Positions 1 to 11,900 of a DNA stretch of 64,000 nt are shown in pieces. The DNA lies in NCBI GenBank assembly GCA_016081115.2, contig JABTTQ020003029.1, positions 62,001-126,000 on the forward strand, read 5' to 3'. Source of the stretch: Rehmannia glutinosa (lineage: Eukaryota > Streptophyta > Magnoliopsida > Lamiales > Orobanchaceae). Under the pieces are notes generated by a model that was not told where the DNA came from, did no database searches, and was given only the letters and a program-made list of their open reading frames with translations. Position numbers and translations under genes: made by a program. Positions within the stretch are counted from its first letter, which is position 1; each line of letters opens with the position of its first letter.

Positions 1-1472
1 CCAGATGTACTTGGATTTATATGATGAAATCAAAATCTGAGACTAATATTCATCTTCCTCATTTTTATACCTTTGTCCATACTCAGTTTAATGCCAAGAT
101 TAAAGTGATAAGAACTGATAATGGTTCTGAATTTTTACTCTCTAATTTCTATAAAACAAAGGGTATTTTACATCAAACTTCTTGTGTTGAGACTCCTCAA
201 CAAAATGGTATTGTTGAAAGAAAGCACCAACATTTGTTGCACGTTGCTAGAGATCTTTTATTTCAGTCTAAAGTACCTTTATCATTTTGGGATCATTGTG
301 TGCAAGCTGCAACTTATATCATCAATAGAGTGCCTACTTCTTTATTGAATAATAAGTCACCTTTTGAGGTTCTTTTTAATAAACCTCCTAATTATAACCT
401 GATAAAAGTTTTTGGTTGCTTAGCTTTTGCTTCTACTCTCAGTGCTCACAGAACCAAATTTGAGCCTAGAGCTCTTAAACGTATGTTTTTAGGCTATCCT
501 ATTGGCACAAAAAGATACAAGCTTTATGATATTGCTAACAACAAAATAATAATTTCAAGAAATATTCAATTTTGTGAGACAATTTTTCCTTTTCAAACTT
601 TGACTAATTCTGCTGATACAGATACAACTCCAATGCTCCAAAACTTTCCTTATGATTCCATTGATGTTCCATATGTTATTTCTTCTCCTGCTAACATTGT
701 ACAGTCTGCTCATTCTGGTTCCCCTCCTATGCAACATGGTTCTCCTCCAATGCAGACTGATTTTCCTCCATTCAGCCTATATCTCCTATACCACCAGCCG
801 GTCCTGTTCATGATGTTCCACAAGATACCAATCAAAGAAGGTCTATTAGAGTCAGAACCAATCCCAAATATTTACAGGTTTATGATTGTGCATTTCCTCA
901 GCCTCTTCAAGGAAGACACTCAGCTCAACTTCTAAAACGGTAAACAATATAACATTGATAATGTCCTATCTACACAACAACACTCTCAAAAGAACAAGGC
1001 TTTTATTGCTTCTATTAGACAAATAGTTGAGCCTAGAACATACAAACAGGCAAGTCAGAGTCTTGAATGGCAACAGGCAATGCAGACTGAGCTTAAGGCA
1101 CTTGAGAAAAACAATACATGGATATTAGTTGATCTACCTCCAAATAAACATTCTATTGGTTGCAAATGGGTGTACAAAGTCAAGTACAAGGCATATGGAA
1201 CCATTGAAAGATACAAGGCTAGATTAGTTGCAAAAGGGTATACTCAAGAAGAAGGATTGGATTACTTTGATACATTTTCTCCTGTCACCAAACTTACAAC
1301 AGTCAGACTAGTTTTAGCCTTGGCAGCAGCTCAAAACTGGCATCTACATCAACTAGATGTCAACAATGCCTTTCTTCATGGTGACTTAGATGAGGAAGTC
1401 TATATGACACCTCCACCAGGGTATTGCAGTAACAACAAAGTCTACAAGCTTATTAAAAGTCTTTATGGCCTC

Positions 1473-1826
1473 AAACAAGCCTCAAGACAATGGTTTCAAA
1501 AGCTTACTTCATGCCTCATCACTTATGGATTCAAACGGTCAAGGTCTGACAGTTCCTTTTTTATTAAAACTTCTCCTACCTCAATAACTATTTTTTGTGT
1601 CTATGTAGATGACATAATCCTAGCTGGGAACAATATAGAAGAAATCAATAAACAAGCCTCAAGATAATGGTTTCAAAAGCTTACTTCATGCCTCATCACT
1701 TATGGATTCAAACGGTCAAGGTCTGACAGTTCCTTTTTTATAAAAACTTCTCCTACCTCAATAACTATTTTTTGTGTCTATGTAGATGACATAATCCTAG
1801 CTGGGAACAATATAGAAGAAATCAAT
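1473..1826 (+). repeat. 177-bp in-frame tandem duplication inside copia RT
   Basis: Bases 1473-1649 are repeated at 1650-1826, so the YVDD catalytic motif occurs twice (1602-1613 and 1779-1790). The unit is 59 codons, so frame is kept. The copies differ at very few bases, one of which makes a TAA stop (C to T) just after the junction. Confidence 0.9.
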
Positions 1827-2728
1827 GCTATCAAAAGTCATCTGGATGCCACATTCACCATAAAGGATTTAGGAACTCTGAAATATATTTTGGGTATTTA
1901 AGTAGCCCGCAGCACCAAAGGGATTGCTATTTGTCAAAGGAAGTATGCATTGGACATTTTAACAGAATCAGGCTATCGAGGTTGCAGACCTACATCTACA
2001 CCAATGGATTCCAAAGTTGATCTCCATAGCAAAGATAGTACTCCTCTAGATGATCCATCAATATACAGAAGATTAGTTGGAAGATTATTATATCTCACAA
2101 TCACTAGGCCAGATTTATCATATAGCATTCAAACTCTTTCTCAATTTATGTCTAAACCTACTAATACACATTTGATTGCAGCTCATAGAGTGCTCAGGTA
2201 CATTAAAACAAATCCTGGGAAAGGATTACTCTACCCTGCAAATTCCTCAAAACTTCTCACAGGATACTCAGATGCAGATTGGAGAAAATGTCCGGACACT
2301 AGAAGAAGTACTGGAGGTTATGCCATCTATTTGGGTAATTCTTTAATTTCTTGGAAGGCCAAGAAACAACCAACAGTTAGTAGATCACCAACAGAGGCTG
2401 AGTACAGGGCTATTGCTTCAATCACATGTGAAATACAATGGCCAACTTACCTACTTACTGATCTTCAAGTTTATAACTCACAACCTGCTGTTATCTATAC
2501 GGACAACAAGTCAGCATGTTGCATTGCACACAACCCTTGTCAACATGAAAGAACCAAACACATACAGATAGATTGCCATTTTGTACGGGAAAAGATAGAA
2601 GAAGGCCTGCTCAAGCTTGTACATATTCCCTCTTCACAACAAACGGCAGATATATTTACCAAACCACTACCTCCTATATTATTTCAGCATTTTATATCTA
2701 AGTTGGGCATGGTTGACATCCACGCACC

Positions 2729-2741
2729 ACTTGCGGGAGGG
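2729..2741 (+). other. Polypurine tract of the copia element
   Basis: The purine run around TTGCGGGAGGG lies directly before the inferred LTR start and is the expected primer site for plus-strand DNA synthesis. Confidence 0.65.
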
Positions 2742-2985
2742 TATTAAGCATAGCAAATAAAGTCGTGTTTTAGCTAAAGCTAAAACCGCATTTCATATGT
2801 AAAAGCAATTTTACTGTTAGTTTGTTAGTTAAAGTTGGTTATAGGTAAGTTTTGTTAGTTAGATATTCAACTCTTATTTATATTGTGTAAAATTCAGTTT
2901 CAGATTCATTCAATCAATTCATCAAGTTTCATATCAGATTTTCTCTCAATCTCTTGTTCAATATTCTTGATTGAAAGACTTCAAT
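2742..2985 (+). repeat. 3' LTR of the copia element (outer end approximate)
   Basis: It starts TATTAAGCATAGC right after the polypurine tract. Related copia LTRs start TG, so the second base is probably mutated. It carries the TTAGTT-rich stretch and a TATTTATATTG promoter-like box (about 2874-2884) usual for such LTRs. The right boundary is a guess. Confidence 0.5.
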
Positions 2986-3451
2986 ATAGGAATACATATA
3001 TGATGCGTTTGAATGAATTTGAGACGGTGAAAGTATCAATACATGTGTCTCGTAAAAATAAGAAAAGAAGAATGCATTCTCGCGATTCACATTTCTTCGA
3101 GTTCTAATTCACATTTCTTCAGGATCTATGGGATGAGGATTCTGTACAGGATTAGTTGACAAAGCCGAGAACATGACGCATTAAAAAAATGAATACATGT
3201 CTTCTGTGAATACATTATTTGAACTTTTTGTTGATCTTCCAAATTATTGAGAGAATTCCAAAAATGTCCATATTTTTTCGAAAATATATTTTTACACTTT
3301 TGGACATTGATTAACCCTTAGTTTTACTTTTGTACGTCTAAATTTTGGACATTTACATGTTTTTACTTATTTATACGCTATTTTTTGTTCATTTGTTATT
3401 TATATAGTTTATTTCTATTGTTTCTTGATTATTCGTTGTTGTTTTTATGTT
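2986..3451. other. AT-rich spacer, no gene seen
   Basis: Between two copia elements. It holds short T-rich stretches and no open frame with recognisable content. Confidence 0.6.
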
Positions 3452-3456
3452 GTTTC
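3452..3456. repeat. Target site duplication GTTTC (left)
   Basis: Matches 8297-8301 exactly. Five bases is usual for copia integrases. Confidence 0.9.
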
Positions 3457-3654
3457 TGTTAGAGTAGTTTAATATTTGTTATTATTGTGATTTATTTGTA
3501 ATGTTAAGGGTAGTATAGTCTTTTATCTTCCTTGTAGCCCTAGCTCTATTTAAGAGGTTTCATCCTCATTTGTAATAGTAGTCTTGCTTCTCCTAAATTG
3601 CAAGAACACATTTTCTCTCTTCATTTTGCAATGTATAACCATTTTGTTCTATCA
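3457..3654 (+). repeat. 5' LTR (198 bp)
   Basis: Begins TGTTAGAG and ends TCTATCA (TG...CA). It contains TATTTAAG at about 3548, a likely TATA box. Confidence 0.93.
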
Positions 3655-3667
3655 TGGCATCAGAGCC
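3655..3667 (+). other. Primer binding site (initiator tRNA-Met type)
   Basis: TGGCATCAGAGCC starts on the base after the 5' LTR. It matches the usual plant copia site TGGTATCAGAGCC except for one base. Confidence 0.85.
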
Positions 3668-3703
3668 AAATTTAATCCCATACACAACGTTCGCGGATCC
3701 AAC

Positions 3704-3765
3704 GTTTGCAGGGGGCAGCGCGCCCCCTGCTCGGGGTTCGGGGCAGAGCCCCGAAGAAATGTTTT
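3704..3765 (+). other. GC-rich double hairpin in the element leader
   Basis: Two adjacent inverted repeats: GCAGGGGG pairs with CCCCCTGC, and TCGGGG pairs with CCCCGA, both with short loops. They sit in the untranslated leader between primer site and gag. The stretch is strikingly GC-rich for this window. Function unknown; a packaging or translation role is only a guess. Confidence 0.65.
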
Positions 3766-4016
3766 TTATTGCAGTTGATAGTTTCAGTAGATCAGAGCGT
3801 ATCGAAGTAGATCGGAGCAGTTCGTTCAGTATATCGGGACAGATCAGAGTAGATCTGAGCAGATCGGAGCAACTGGCAGCTTCATAGTTTTTGATGTTTG
3901 GGTAATCTTCCTTACTACTATTTTCTGTCAAATATTTCGGGTTTGAATCTGTTTTGTTTGTTTGGGTTTGGCCTCTTTTGTTGGTTTTGGTTGTTCTTGT
4001 TTGTTGGTAGTGCAAT

Positions 4017-7000
4017 ATGGCTTCTGAAAAGGATGATTCGTTGCAATCTATTGGTGTTCGGTTGGATGGGAAAAATTACACGTATTGGAGTTATGTGATA
4101 AAAAATGTTTTGGGGGGAAAACGAATGTGGAGTATCGTAAATGGTACTCAATCTAAACCTAAGAGTGAGAATAATGACAAAATATCTTTGAACAACTTGA
4201 GGCTTGGGAGGTTAATAATTCAAGATTATTACTTGGATTAATAATTGCATTGAGAGTTCGATTGGTATGCAATTGGCAAAATATGACACGGCCAGGAAGT
4301 TTGGCAACACTTAGAACGATTGTACACATAATCCAATTTTGCTAAACAATATCGTTAGAAATGGACATTCGAACTCTGTGAAAGACATGAGTATTCAGAA
4401 TTCTATTCGCAATGACAAATCTTTGGGACCAATTAGCTCGGAGAATCGGCAGAGCTTAGTGCATTTGCTCCTTATATTGCCCGACGTAATGAACAACGGT
4501 TGGTTCAGTTTCTTATGGCTCTTCGTGATGATTTTGAGTCTTTGCGTGGGAATATTTTGCATCGTAGTCCTCTTCCAACTGTTGATTCTGTGTGGTCAAT
4601 GAATTAATTCGATGAAACACGTCACAAGTCTGCATCAATAAAGGGGATCCTTCCAACACCCGGTCCATCTGTCTTAGCTGTTCCAAACCGCCCATTCCAG
4701 AAGTATCCAAATAAGCCAAATCCCAAGGTTGTTGCTCCAGATGAATGTAGCTTTTGTAGAACTCCGGGTCATTGGAAGGCTCAATGTCCGAAGTTGATGA
4801 ATCGATCAGCCTCGTGTGCCCCTCATCCTCAATTTCCTCAACGTGGTCCTAGACCACCTCCATCAATAATATCTTGTTGCATCGTACCACCATCACCGCC
4901 TACTCTGCGTGCGGATAATCTCTACGAGCAGTTCCAGAAATTCCTTAGTCTTCAACCACATGCTATGTCTGCTGCAGGTTCATCGGCTCCGAGCTCCTCA
5001 GGTATATCTTCCTCTATTTGGTTATTAGACTCAGGAGCTTCTCATCATATGTCCCCCAATGCAGAATCTTTTGTTTCTATTTCTCCTTCGAACTCGTGCT
5101 GTTATGATGCCGATGGCACGCCTATGCATTTAAGGTGTTGGTTCTGTCATCTCACCACATATGTCTTTACCTAGTGTTTATCACATTCCTCAACTTACTT
5201 TAAATCTTGTTTCAGTTGGTCAATTATGCGATTATGGTTATTCTGTGACTTTCTCTTCTGATTCTTGTCGTGTGCAGGATCCTCACTCCCAGAGGCTGAT
5301 TGGAACAGGTCGTAGGAGTGGAGGGTTATATATTTTGGATGAACTTGAGTACCGGATGTTGCAAAGATCTACTATTGATTTGTCTTCTTTTCGTTTGGGT
5401 CCATCTTCGTCGATTTTTATTTATGGCATTCTCGTTTGGGTCATGTATCTTTTTCTCGTTTGAAGTACTTAAATTCTCTTTGGATTGTTAGGGAACTTGA
5501 AAACTCATGATATTTCTAGTTGTAGTGGTTGTAAACTTGCTAAGTTTTCGATGTGCCTTTTAGTAAAAGCATGTCCATTTCTACTTCACCATTCGATTTG
5601 ATTCATTCGATGTTTGGGGACCTTCTCCAATTGCCACAAAAGGAGGGTCTCGATATTATGTTTTTTTATTGATGATCACACACGCTATTGTTGGATTTAT
5701 CTAATGAAACGTCGTTCGATTTCTTAGGCATTTATACCTCTTTTCGAGCTCTTGTCAAAACACAACATTCTCTGCGGTTATCAAGTGTTTTCGATGTAAT
5801 TTGGGTGGGGAGTATACCTCTAATAATTTTCGTGAAATGCTTGCTTTAGATGGAACCATATATCAAACTTCATGTCTTGATACTCCGAAAAAAATGGTGT
5901 TCTTTGAAAGAAAACATAGACATATCATGGAAACTCGTTCTCTTTTATTATCTGCCTCTGTTCCTAGCGACTGGGGAAGTCGTGTTTTACAATTTGTTTA
6001 TTTAATCAATAGAATCCCAACCGCCCATACCTTGGGTGTGTCACCATTTGAGAAATTATTTGGTTGCACTCCTGATTACTCTTTCTTACGAGTTTTGGTT
6101 CTACATGTTTTGTTCTTCGTCCTCACGTAGAACGTAGTAAACTGTCATCTCGTTCTGCCATGTGTGTTTTCTTAGGCTATGGGGATGGTCAAAAGGGGTA
6201 TCGTTGTTATGATCATGTTGCACAAAAATTATATGTGTCACGTCATGTTTTCTTTCTTGAGCATATTCCTCTTTTCTCCATTCCATCTAGCTCTCACAAT
6301 GTGTATAAACCGATCTTTTCCATATTGATCCTTTTGCTTGTGATATAGATGATACTCATGAGATCTTTGGTATCGATGCTTCTACTAATACTATTGTTCC
6401 CTCTCCTCCGCGACTATCTCTTCACCTCCCGCGATCGTGGATCCCGCTCCCGTTATCCTTCACGTGTTCGTAAGTCTACTCAATTACCCCGATTTTGTCT
6501 ATTCTTCTTATTCACCATCTTTTACATCATTTTTGTCATCTATTCACAATCTCTCTCGAGCTAACTTCTTACAAAGAGGCAACTCTTGACCCTCTTTTGG
6601 CAACAAGCTATGGGTGAAGAATTGTCCGCTTTGTCAAAAATCAAACTTGGGATTTGGTACCTCTACCACAAGGTAAAAATGCAATTGGTTCTCGTTGGGT
6701 GTATAAAATCAAAACTAAATCGATGGTTCAATTGAGCGGTATAAACGATTGGTTGCTAAAGGTTTTTCTCAGCAGTATGGTTTAGATTATGAGGAAACTT
6801 TTGCTCCTATTGCAAAGATGACTACAATTCGTACACTTATTGCGATTGCATCTGCTTGTAGATGGCATATATCCCAAATGGATGTCAGAAATGCCTTCTT
6901 GAATGGAAATCTTCAAGAAGAGGTTTATATGGTTCCTCCTCCCGGTGTGATCCATAATCGAGAGAGGTCGTAAACTAAAGAAAGCTTTGTATGGTCTCAA

Positions 7001-8085
7001 ACAAGCACCTCGTGCTTGGTTTGAGAAGTTCTCAGTTTCTATTCTTTCTCTTGGTTTTCGTCGTAGTGATCATGATTCTGCTCTTTTTATCAAGAATCTT
7101 TGCGGCTAGTATTATTGTGCTCTCCTTATATGTTGATGATATGATTATTACGGGTAATGATGTTGATGGGATTGACCTTTGCTAAAATCGAGAATTATCT
7201 TCTCTTTTTGAAATGAAAGACTTGGGTTCTCTACGATATTTGCTCGGTATTGAAGTCGATTGGTCACCTAAAGGTTATCTCCTTTCACATCCCAAATATG
7301 CAATGGTATTCTTGATCGTGCTTTCTTTAACCGACACTAAGATCGTTGATTCTCCCATTGAAGTTAATGTTCGATATTCTTCTTGAGATGGCACACCTTT
7401 GGATGATCCTACTCAGATCGTGTCATTGTTGGCGTTTGGTTTATCTCACTATTACACGCCCGAGATATTGCTTATGTTGTTCACATTGTTAGTCGATTCG
7501 TTTCTTCTCCTACCACTTTGTTTATTGGGGAAATTCTTCGTATCTTACGCTACCTTAGAGGTACCATCTTTCAAAGTCTCTTATTTTCGTCTACTTCCTC
7601 TTTGGAGTTACGTGCCTTCTCGAGATCTTGATTGGGCGGTGATCCAGTAGATCGTAAATCTCTCTCTTTGGATTTTGCATTTTTCTTGGAGATTCTCTTA
7701 TCTCATGGAAGAGCAAGAAGCAAAGTGTTATCTCTCGTTCTTTCATCGGGCCGAAGTAGAGCTATGGCTTCTACTACCACCGAGATCGTTTGGTTACGAT
7801 GGCTTCTTGGCGATATGGGTGTTTTTCTTCATCATCCCACTCCTATGCATCTGCGATAATAAGAGTGTCATCCAAATTGCCCACAATGCGGTGTTTCACG
7901 AAAGGACAAAGCATATTGAAATTGATTGTCATATTACTCGTCACCATCTTCAACACGACACTATTACTTTGCCGTTCATTACTTCCTCATCACAAATTGC
8001 AGACTTCTTCACTAAAGCACACCCGCTTCCTCGTTTTCGTTTTTTGGTTGGCAAACTCTCGATGCTACTTGCAGCCGCATCTTGA
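4017..8085 (+). pseudogene. Copia gag-pol of the 3457-8296 element (frame broken)
   Basis: Gag starts at ATG 4017 (MASEKDDSLQSIGVRLDGK) and ends with a CX2CX4HX4C zinc knuckle (CSFCRTPGHWKAQC, about 4745-4790). Protease shows WLLDSGASHHM near 5020. The pre-integrase motif GGLYILDEL is near 5310. The integrase core is spread over 5580-6130 in shifting frames, RT runs from about 6590 with [16 protein letters not shown] is at 7129-7140, and RNase H ends with HERTKHIEIDCHITRHH and IADFFTKA. At least ten small frame breaks separate these blocks. In several the expected codon would contain CAG or CTG and the sequence has CG instead (for example near 5550, 5600, 5890, 6310, 6720, 6750 and 6960). The element may thus be more intact than it reads. 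Confidence 0.85.
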
Positions 8086-8098
8086 GTTTGTGGGGGGA
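8085..8098 (+). other. Polypurine tract
   Basis: GTTTGTGGGGGGA abuts the 3' LTR at 8099. Confidence 0.8.
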
Positions 8099-8296
8099 TG
8101 TTAGAGTAGTTTAATATTTGTTATTATTGTGATTTATTTGTAATGTTAAGGGTAGTATAGTCTTTTATCTTCCTTGTAGCCCAAGCTCTATTTAAGAGGT
8201 TTCATCCTCATTTGTAATAGTAGTCTTGCTTCTCCTAAATTGCAAGAACACATTTTCTCTCTTCATTTTGCAATGTATAACCATTTTGTTCTATCA
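8099..8296 (+). repeat. 3' LTR (198 bp)
   Basis: Differs from the 5' LTR at one position (GCCCAAG here, GCCCTAG there). Followed by the target duplication GTTTC at 8297-8301. Confidence 0.93.
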
Positions 8297-8301
8297 GTTT
8301 C

Positions 8302-8815
8302 TATATTGTTTCCGTGTTGTTTTAATGTTTCAACACATGGATTCAGTGTGTATTTCTTTATTTTTTCTTGACATACAGAGTTCATGGTACTATTCACATT
8401 TGTAGGTCAGTTGTTGATCCAATGTAAATTTATTCATCCACTGCTAAGGTAATACTGAATCACCACATGTATTACGTAGTTTAATTTAATTGCTTTCACA
8501 TAGAAACATAAAAGGAAAATATAGAAAATCTCGTGTGCAAAGATTTTTTGCCGCTGAAAAACACTCTACATTTTGAGACTTATTACATTACAAAAATAAT
8601 GTCGAGACATGATAGACATGATGTCCAACAAGAACTAGAACACACACACACACACAAAATAAAAATAAAAAAGAACAAAAGCAGAGAGAGAGAGGGGGGG
8701 AGGAATCAGACGATTTCATTCGGTGGTTGAAAATGTCGGCAAATTGAGGTCTTTTTCGGTTCTTGGCATGGAATCTCCAAAAAGAAAAAAGAGCTTCAAG
8801 AAGTTAATTATTTGC
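8302..8815. other. Spacer downstream of GLK, with short simple repeats
   Basis: Includes (CA)n at about 8640-8656 and a GA/G-rich run at about 8682-8700. The part next to 8816 should be the GLK 3' untranslated region on the minus strand. No other gene seen. Confidence 0.6.
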
Positions 8816-8965
8816 TTAATCACAAGTTGGAGGTACTTTTGATATCCCATGGTGTTTTAGTTCAACCATCACAGTGTCAACAGATGGAGGCTTGAGTCCA
8901 ATTGGCAGTGGCAGCCATGGCTTCCTTAAGACATCTCCTATGGCTGCATCTATACTTTCCTTTGA
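8816..8965 (-). CDS. GLK: GLK exon 5 (GCT box and stop)
   Basis: 49 codons plus TAA at 8818-8816. Begins [19 protein letters not shown] and ends KVPPTCD. Acceptor AAACAG ends at 8966. Conserved C-terminal interaction box of GLK proteins. Confidence 0.92.
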   Translation of the reverse strand, partial: SKESIDAAIGDVLRKPWLPLPIGLKPPSVDTVMVELKHHGISKVPPTCD

Positions 8966-11900
8966 CTGTTTCAGAATTTACGAGGACGAGGTTACAAAAC
9001 ACAAGATCCATATATATATATATATATATATATGATTCAAAAAGCTTTTAATCGATCAAAGGAGAAATCAACAGATTTTAATTGGCCGGGAGAAAAAAGA
9101 AAGCTCACCGGATGAACATCGGAAGGGGGTCGGGGCATTGTTTGTCCAGCTACTACACAAAGTCCAGGGACAGGAGTTGGTATGCCACACACCGGTGCAG
9201 TGGGAAACCTCTGCAAGATATATAGTAACAACATTACGGAAAATAATTTTTTTGGTCCACTACTTTGAGATTTTTGTACTTTAAGTGGTTTCTTTTAAAC
9301 TTTAGTTTAATATCTTTTAAAAATTTGAACATTTAATTTTATTTTGATCAAAATTGTATAAATTTATCGAAAATTATTGGTTATAACTGGTCTTGTGCTA
9401 ACATGTCAAAAAAATTGGAGATCTTGATAATTTGGCGCACAAATTGCTACAAAATATTAAAATCCCCAACTTTGTCAATTTTGCGACAAATCACCTAAAT
9501 CCATAAATTTCGTAGATACATTAGCACCTAGGTTCTAGTTATGATGAACTACGGTAAAATTACACAATTCCGATTAAAATTAGATTAAATGTCTAAAATT
9601 TTGAAAGATATTGAACAAAAATTTAAATATGACTGCTTAGATGATTAAATTTTTAAGTAGTCCATGTTGAGGACCGAGAAAATTATTTTCCCAAAAAATT
9701 AATTCACAAACAAGCCCAAATATTTGTAGGATGAAAACACCCAATTTGAAACATGTTTGGAATGGCACTAAATATCAAGACTTGATGATACCGTTGGCAA
9801 ATGCGGTGAGAAGCAAGGGCTATGTTTGGTTAGCTTCCCTCAATCACCTACTTCCCCCAATCACTTTCCCCAATCACCTACCAAACATATATTACGTTTC
9901 AGTCGACGAGACCTCTACTAATACAGAACATATTTTCCAATACATCACATCAAACTACCCTTCCCCAATCAACTCCCAATAAACTTTTACAATCACAAGT
10001 ACATATTATATATATATATTATATCAATATATATATATATATATACTCAGTCGAGAGACCAGCTAGGCAAGTGGGACAGAACGATAGTCTGCAATTAATT
10101 AATGATAATTACAAAATACCCTTCAGGTTCAAACTAATTACAAATAAGTCAAGAAATTTTTATTGCAAAACAGCTTGAGGTTTTGTTGCGTTTTATATTT
10201 TGCAAAAAAATATTTCAAAAATCTCCCTAATATTACAGTTATCCCTTAAATTTAAGACATAATTAAAACTGGTGAAATATTTTTTTGTGATTTTGATATA
10301 TATATATATATATTTGGAATTAGCCCAAACTTCGAGTGTTTTTGTAATTAATTACTTACATATGAACCGTGGGAATGCCAAAAAGAAGGGTCAGCGGGTG
10401 GCAACGGAGGCAGATGATGAGGCCAAGCAGGTGGTGGAGGGGCTACATATGCAGGCCACGTGCGCGTTAATGATTGGTCGACGGATGGATGACCCCATAC
10501 ATGCAAGGGTCTAAATGGAGGCATTGGAGGAAAGCCCACTGTTGGTGCAATCCAGGGATTCACCTCTCTCTTCGCCGGCGTTCCATACACCTGCCGCCTC
10601 TGATTCCAGCTTGCCGCCTCAGCTTCTCGAGCAAGTAAATGTTTACGATGTGACCGATATTTCTGCAAAATTAATAAGACCACCTTGTCTAAATTTCAAG
10701 TTTTACATGTACTAAAATAAATAAATCTTTCGGGGTTAGTTACAGAAATACCCTTGAATTTTTATCTAAGTATAAATTGCATCCTTAAGAGTTAAGAGGA
10801 ATATTTGTTAAGCAAATAGGGTTTCTTTGACTTTAAGTGTGTATTTATAATTTTGAGCGATTAACTGAACTTTTTAGTTTTTAATTTGGCCAATTATTTT
10901 TTTTATGCCAAAAATTCCAATATAGAGGAAGCACAACAATACAACATTGATATGGTATCTCTATCATCCCAATATATATAGAGGGGGGCCTGTCCAATCT
11001 AGACAATAATTAATAGCATTTTAAAAAGGTAATCAATACAGCGAATAGCTTTACCAACAGGAGACAAAATGTACCAAGGGATGTCAAAACTTTATGCGTT
11101 GTTTCAACATCTGCTATAATTTGAAGAATGACTGTAAAATTAGGTGTTGCCTGTTGGTAATGCGTACAGTGGGTTTACCGGCACACGTGGAGTAAATTTT
11201 GACCACCAAAAACGCGCGCCCACGGGAAAAAATGAATACACCGAGAAAGCAAGCGCCCATAGTTTTGGTTCGTGGATTTTCAGCGCCTTGTGCAGCAGAG
11301 TTGTACAAGAACAAGAATGTACTTTGCTTGACATGGATGGGAAAAGTTACTTTGTGATTGGTTATGATTTTTTTTTTTTTCAAAATTTTCATTTTGAAGT
11401 GAAAATTTTATTGAAATTGTGATTATTCGTGGAAGAAATGAAAATTTTCCAAAGAAAATTTCAGTTCTATTCAATATTAACTCATTTTTCTCTTTCTATC
11501 TTACACTTACCAATACTCACCTATACTATTTATTCCACTGTTCTAAAAGACCGCGCCTAGCCATGATTAGTCCCCGCCTAGACTCTAGGCGCCAGCCCTC
11601 CCTTGTCCGTCTTGGTTATTTTTTCGATTAGGCCCCGCCTAACTTCGCCCAGGTCCCGCCTAAGCGCTAGGCCCCAATCTATCGTCCGAGTAGCGCCTAA
11701 CGCTTTTTAACAAAAGGTATAAAATGAGATTCATTTTGCCTATGGATCAATTTTTTATTTTTATTCAATTTTCTTACATTCTATTTTACACAATTTTTCC
11801 AGAAATTTTTTCACAAACAATCAACTTATCTAAAATATTATCAATCACATCAACACAATTATTAATTTTTTCTACATATCTAACTTTCACTTTTAAAAAA

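Larger units (their letters stand above)
3..2747 (+). pseudogene. Copia pol: integrase, reverse transcriptase, RNase H (broken)
   Basis: Pol polyprotein of a copia element, which would be cut by its own protease into integrase, reverse transcriptase and RNase H. Seen: the second integrase catalytic Asp in RTDNGSEF (codon 117-119) and the Glu in GIVERKH (codon 216-218); the RT block starting [11 protein letters not shown] near 1100; YVDD at 1602-1613; and the RNase H segment with YSDADW and KHIQIDCHFVREK, ending PLAGGY at 2747. Breaks: a frameshift near 770 ahead of RRSIRVRTNPKYL, which is readable in the next frame; a 177-bp in-frame duplication at 1473-1826 whose second copy has TAA for CAA at 1664-1666; and TAA at 1899-1901 where FLGIEVAR is usual. 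Downstream of that stop the frame is open to the end. Confidence 0.88.
1..2985 (+). mobile_element. Ty1/copia retrotransposon, 5'-truncated by the window edge
   Basis: The order integrase, reverse transcriptase, RNase H, then polypurine tract and 3' LTR is that of a Ty1/copia element on the plus strand. The LTR 5' end, gag, protease and the first integrase aspartate lie before the window. All recognisable pol pieces from 3 to 2747 share one reading frame except the integrase C-terminus (about 770-935), which has slipped by one base. The outer end of the 3' LTR is not fixed because no second LTR is available for comparison. Confidence 0.9.
3457..8296 (+). mobile_element. Complete Ty1/copia element with near-identical LTRs
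   Basis: Two 198-bp LTRs (3457-3654 and 8099-8296) differ by one base by eye and are flanked by the 5-bp target duplication GTTTC (3452-3456 and 8297-8301). Inside are a primer binding site, gag with a zinc knuckle, protease, integrase, RT with YVDD, RNase H and a polypurine tract, in copia order. LTR identity implies a recent insertion. The interior nevertheless shows many one- to three-base frame breaks, several of them at CAG/CTG sites. Confidence 0.95.

Noticed and set aside
10272..10514. Plus-strand open frame of 80 codons
   Set aside because: Opposite strand of GLK exon 3.
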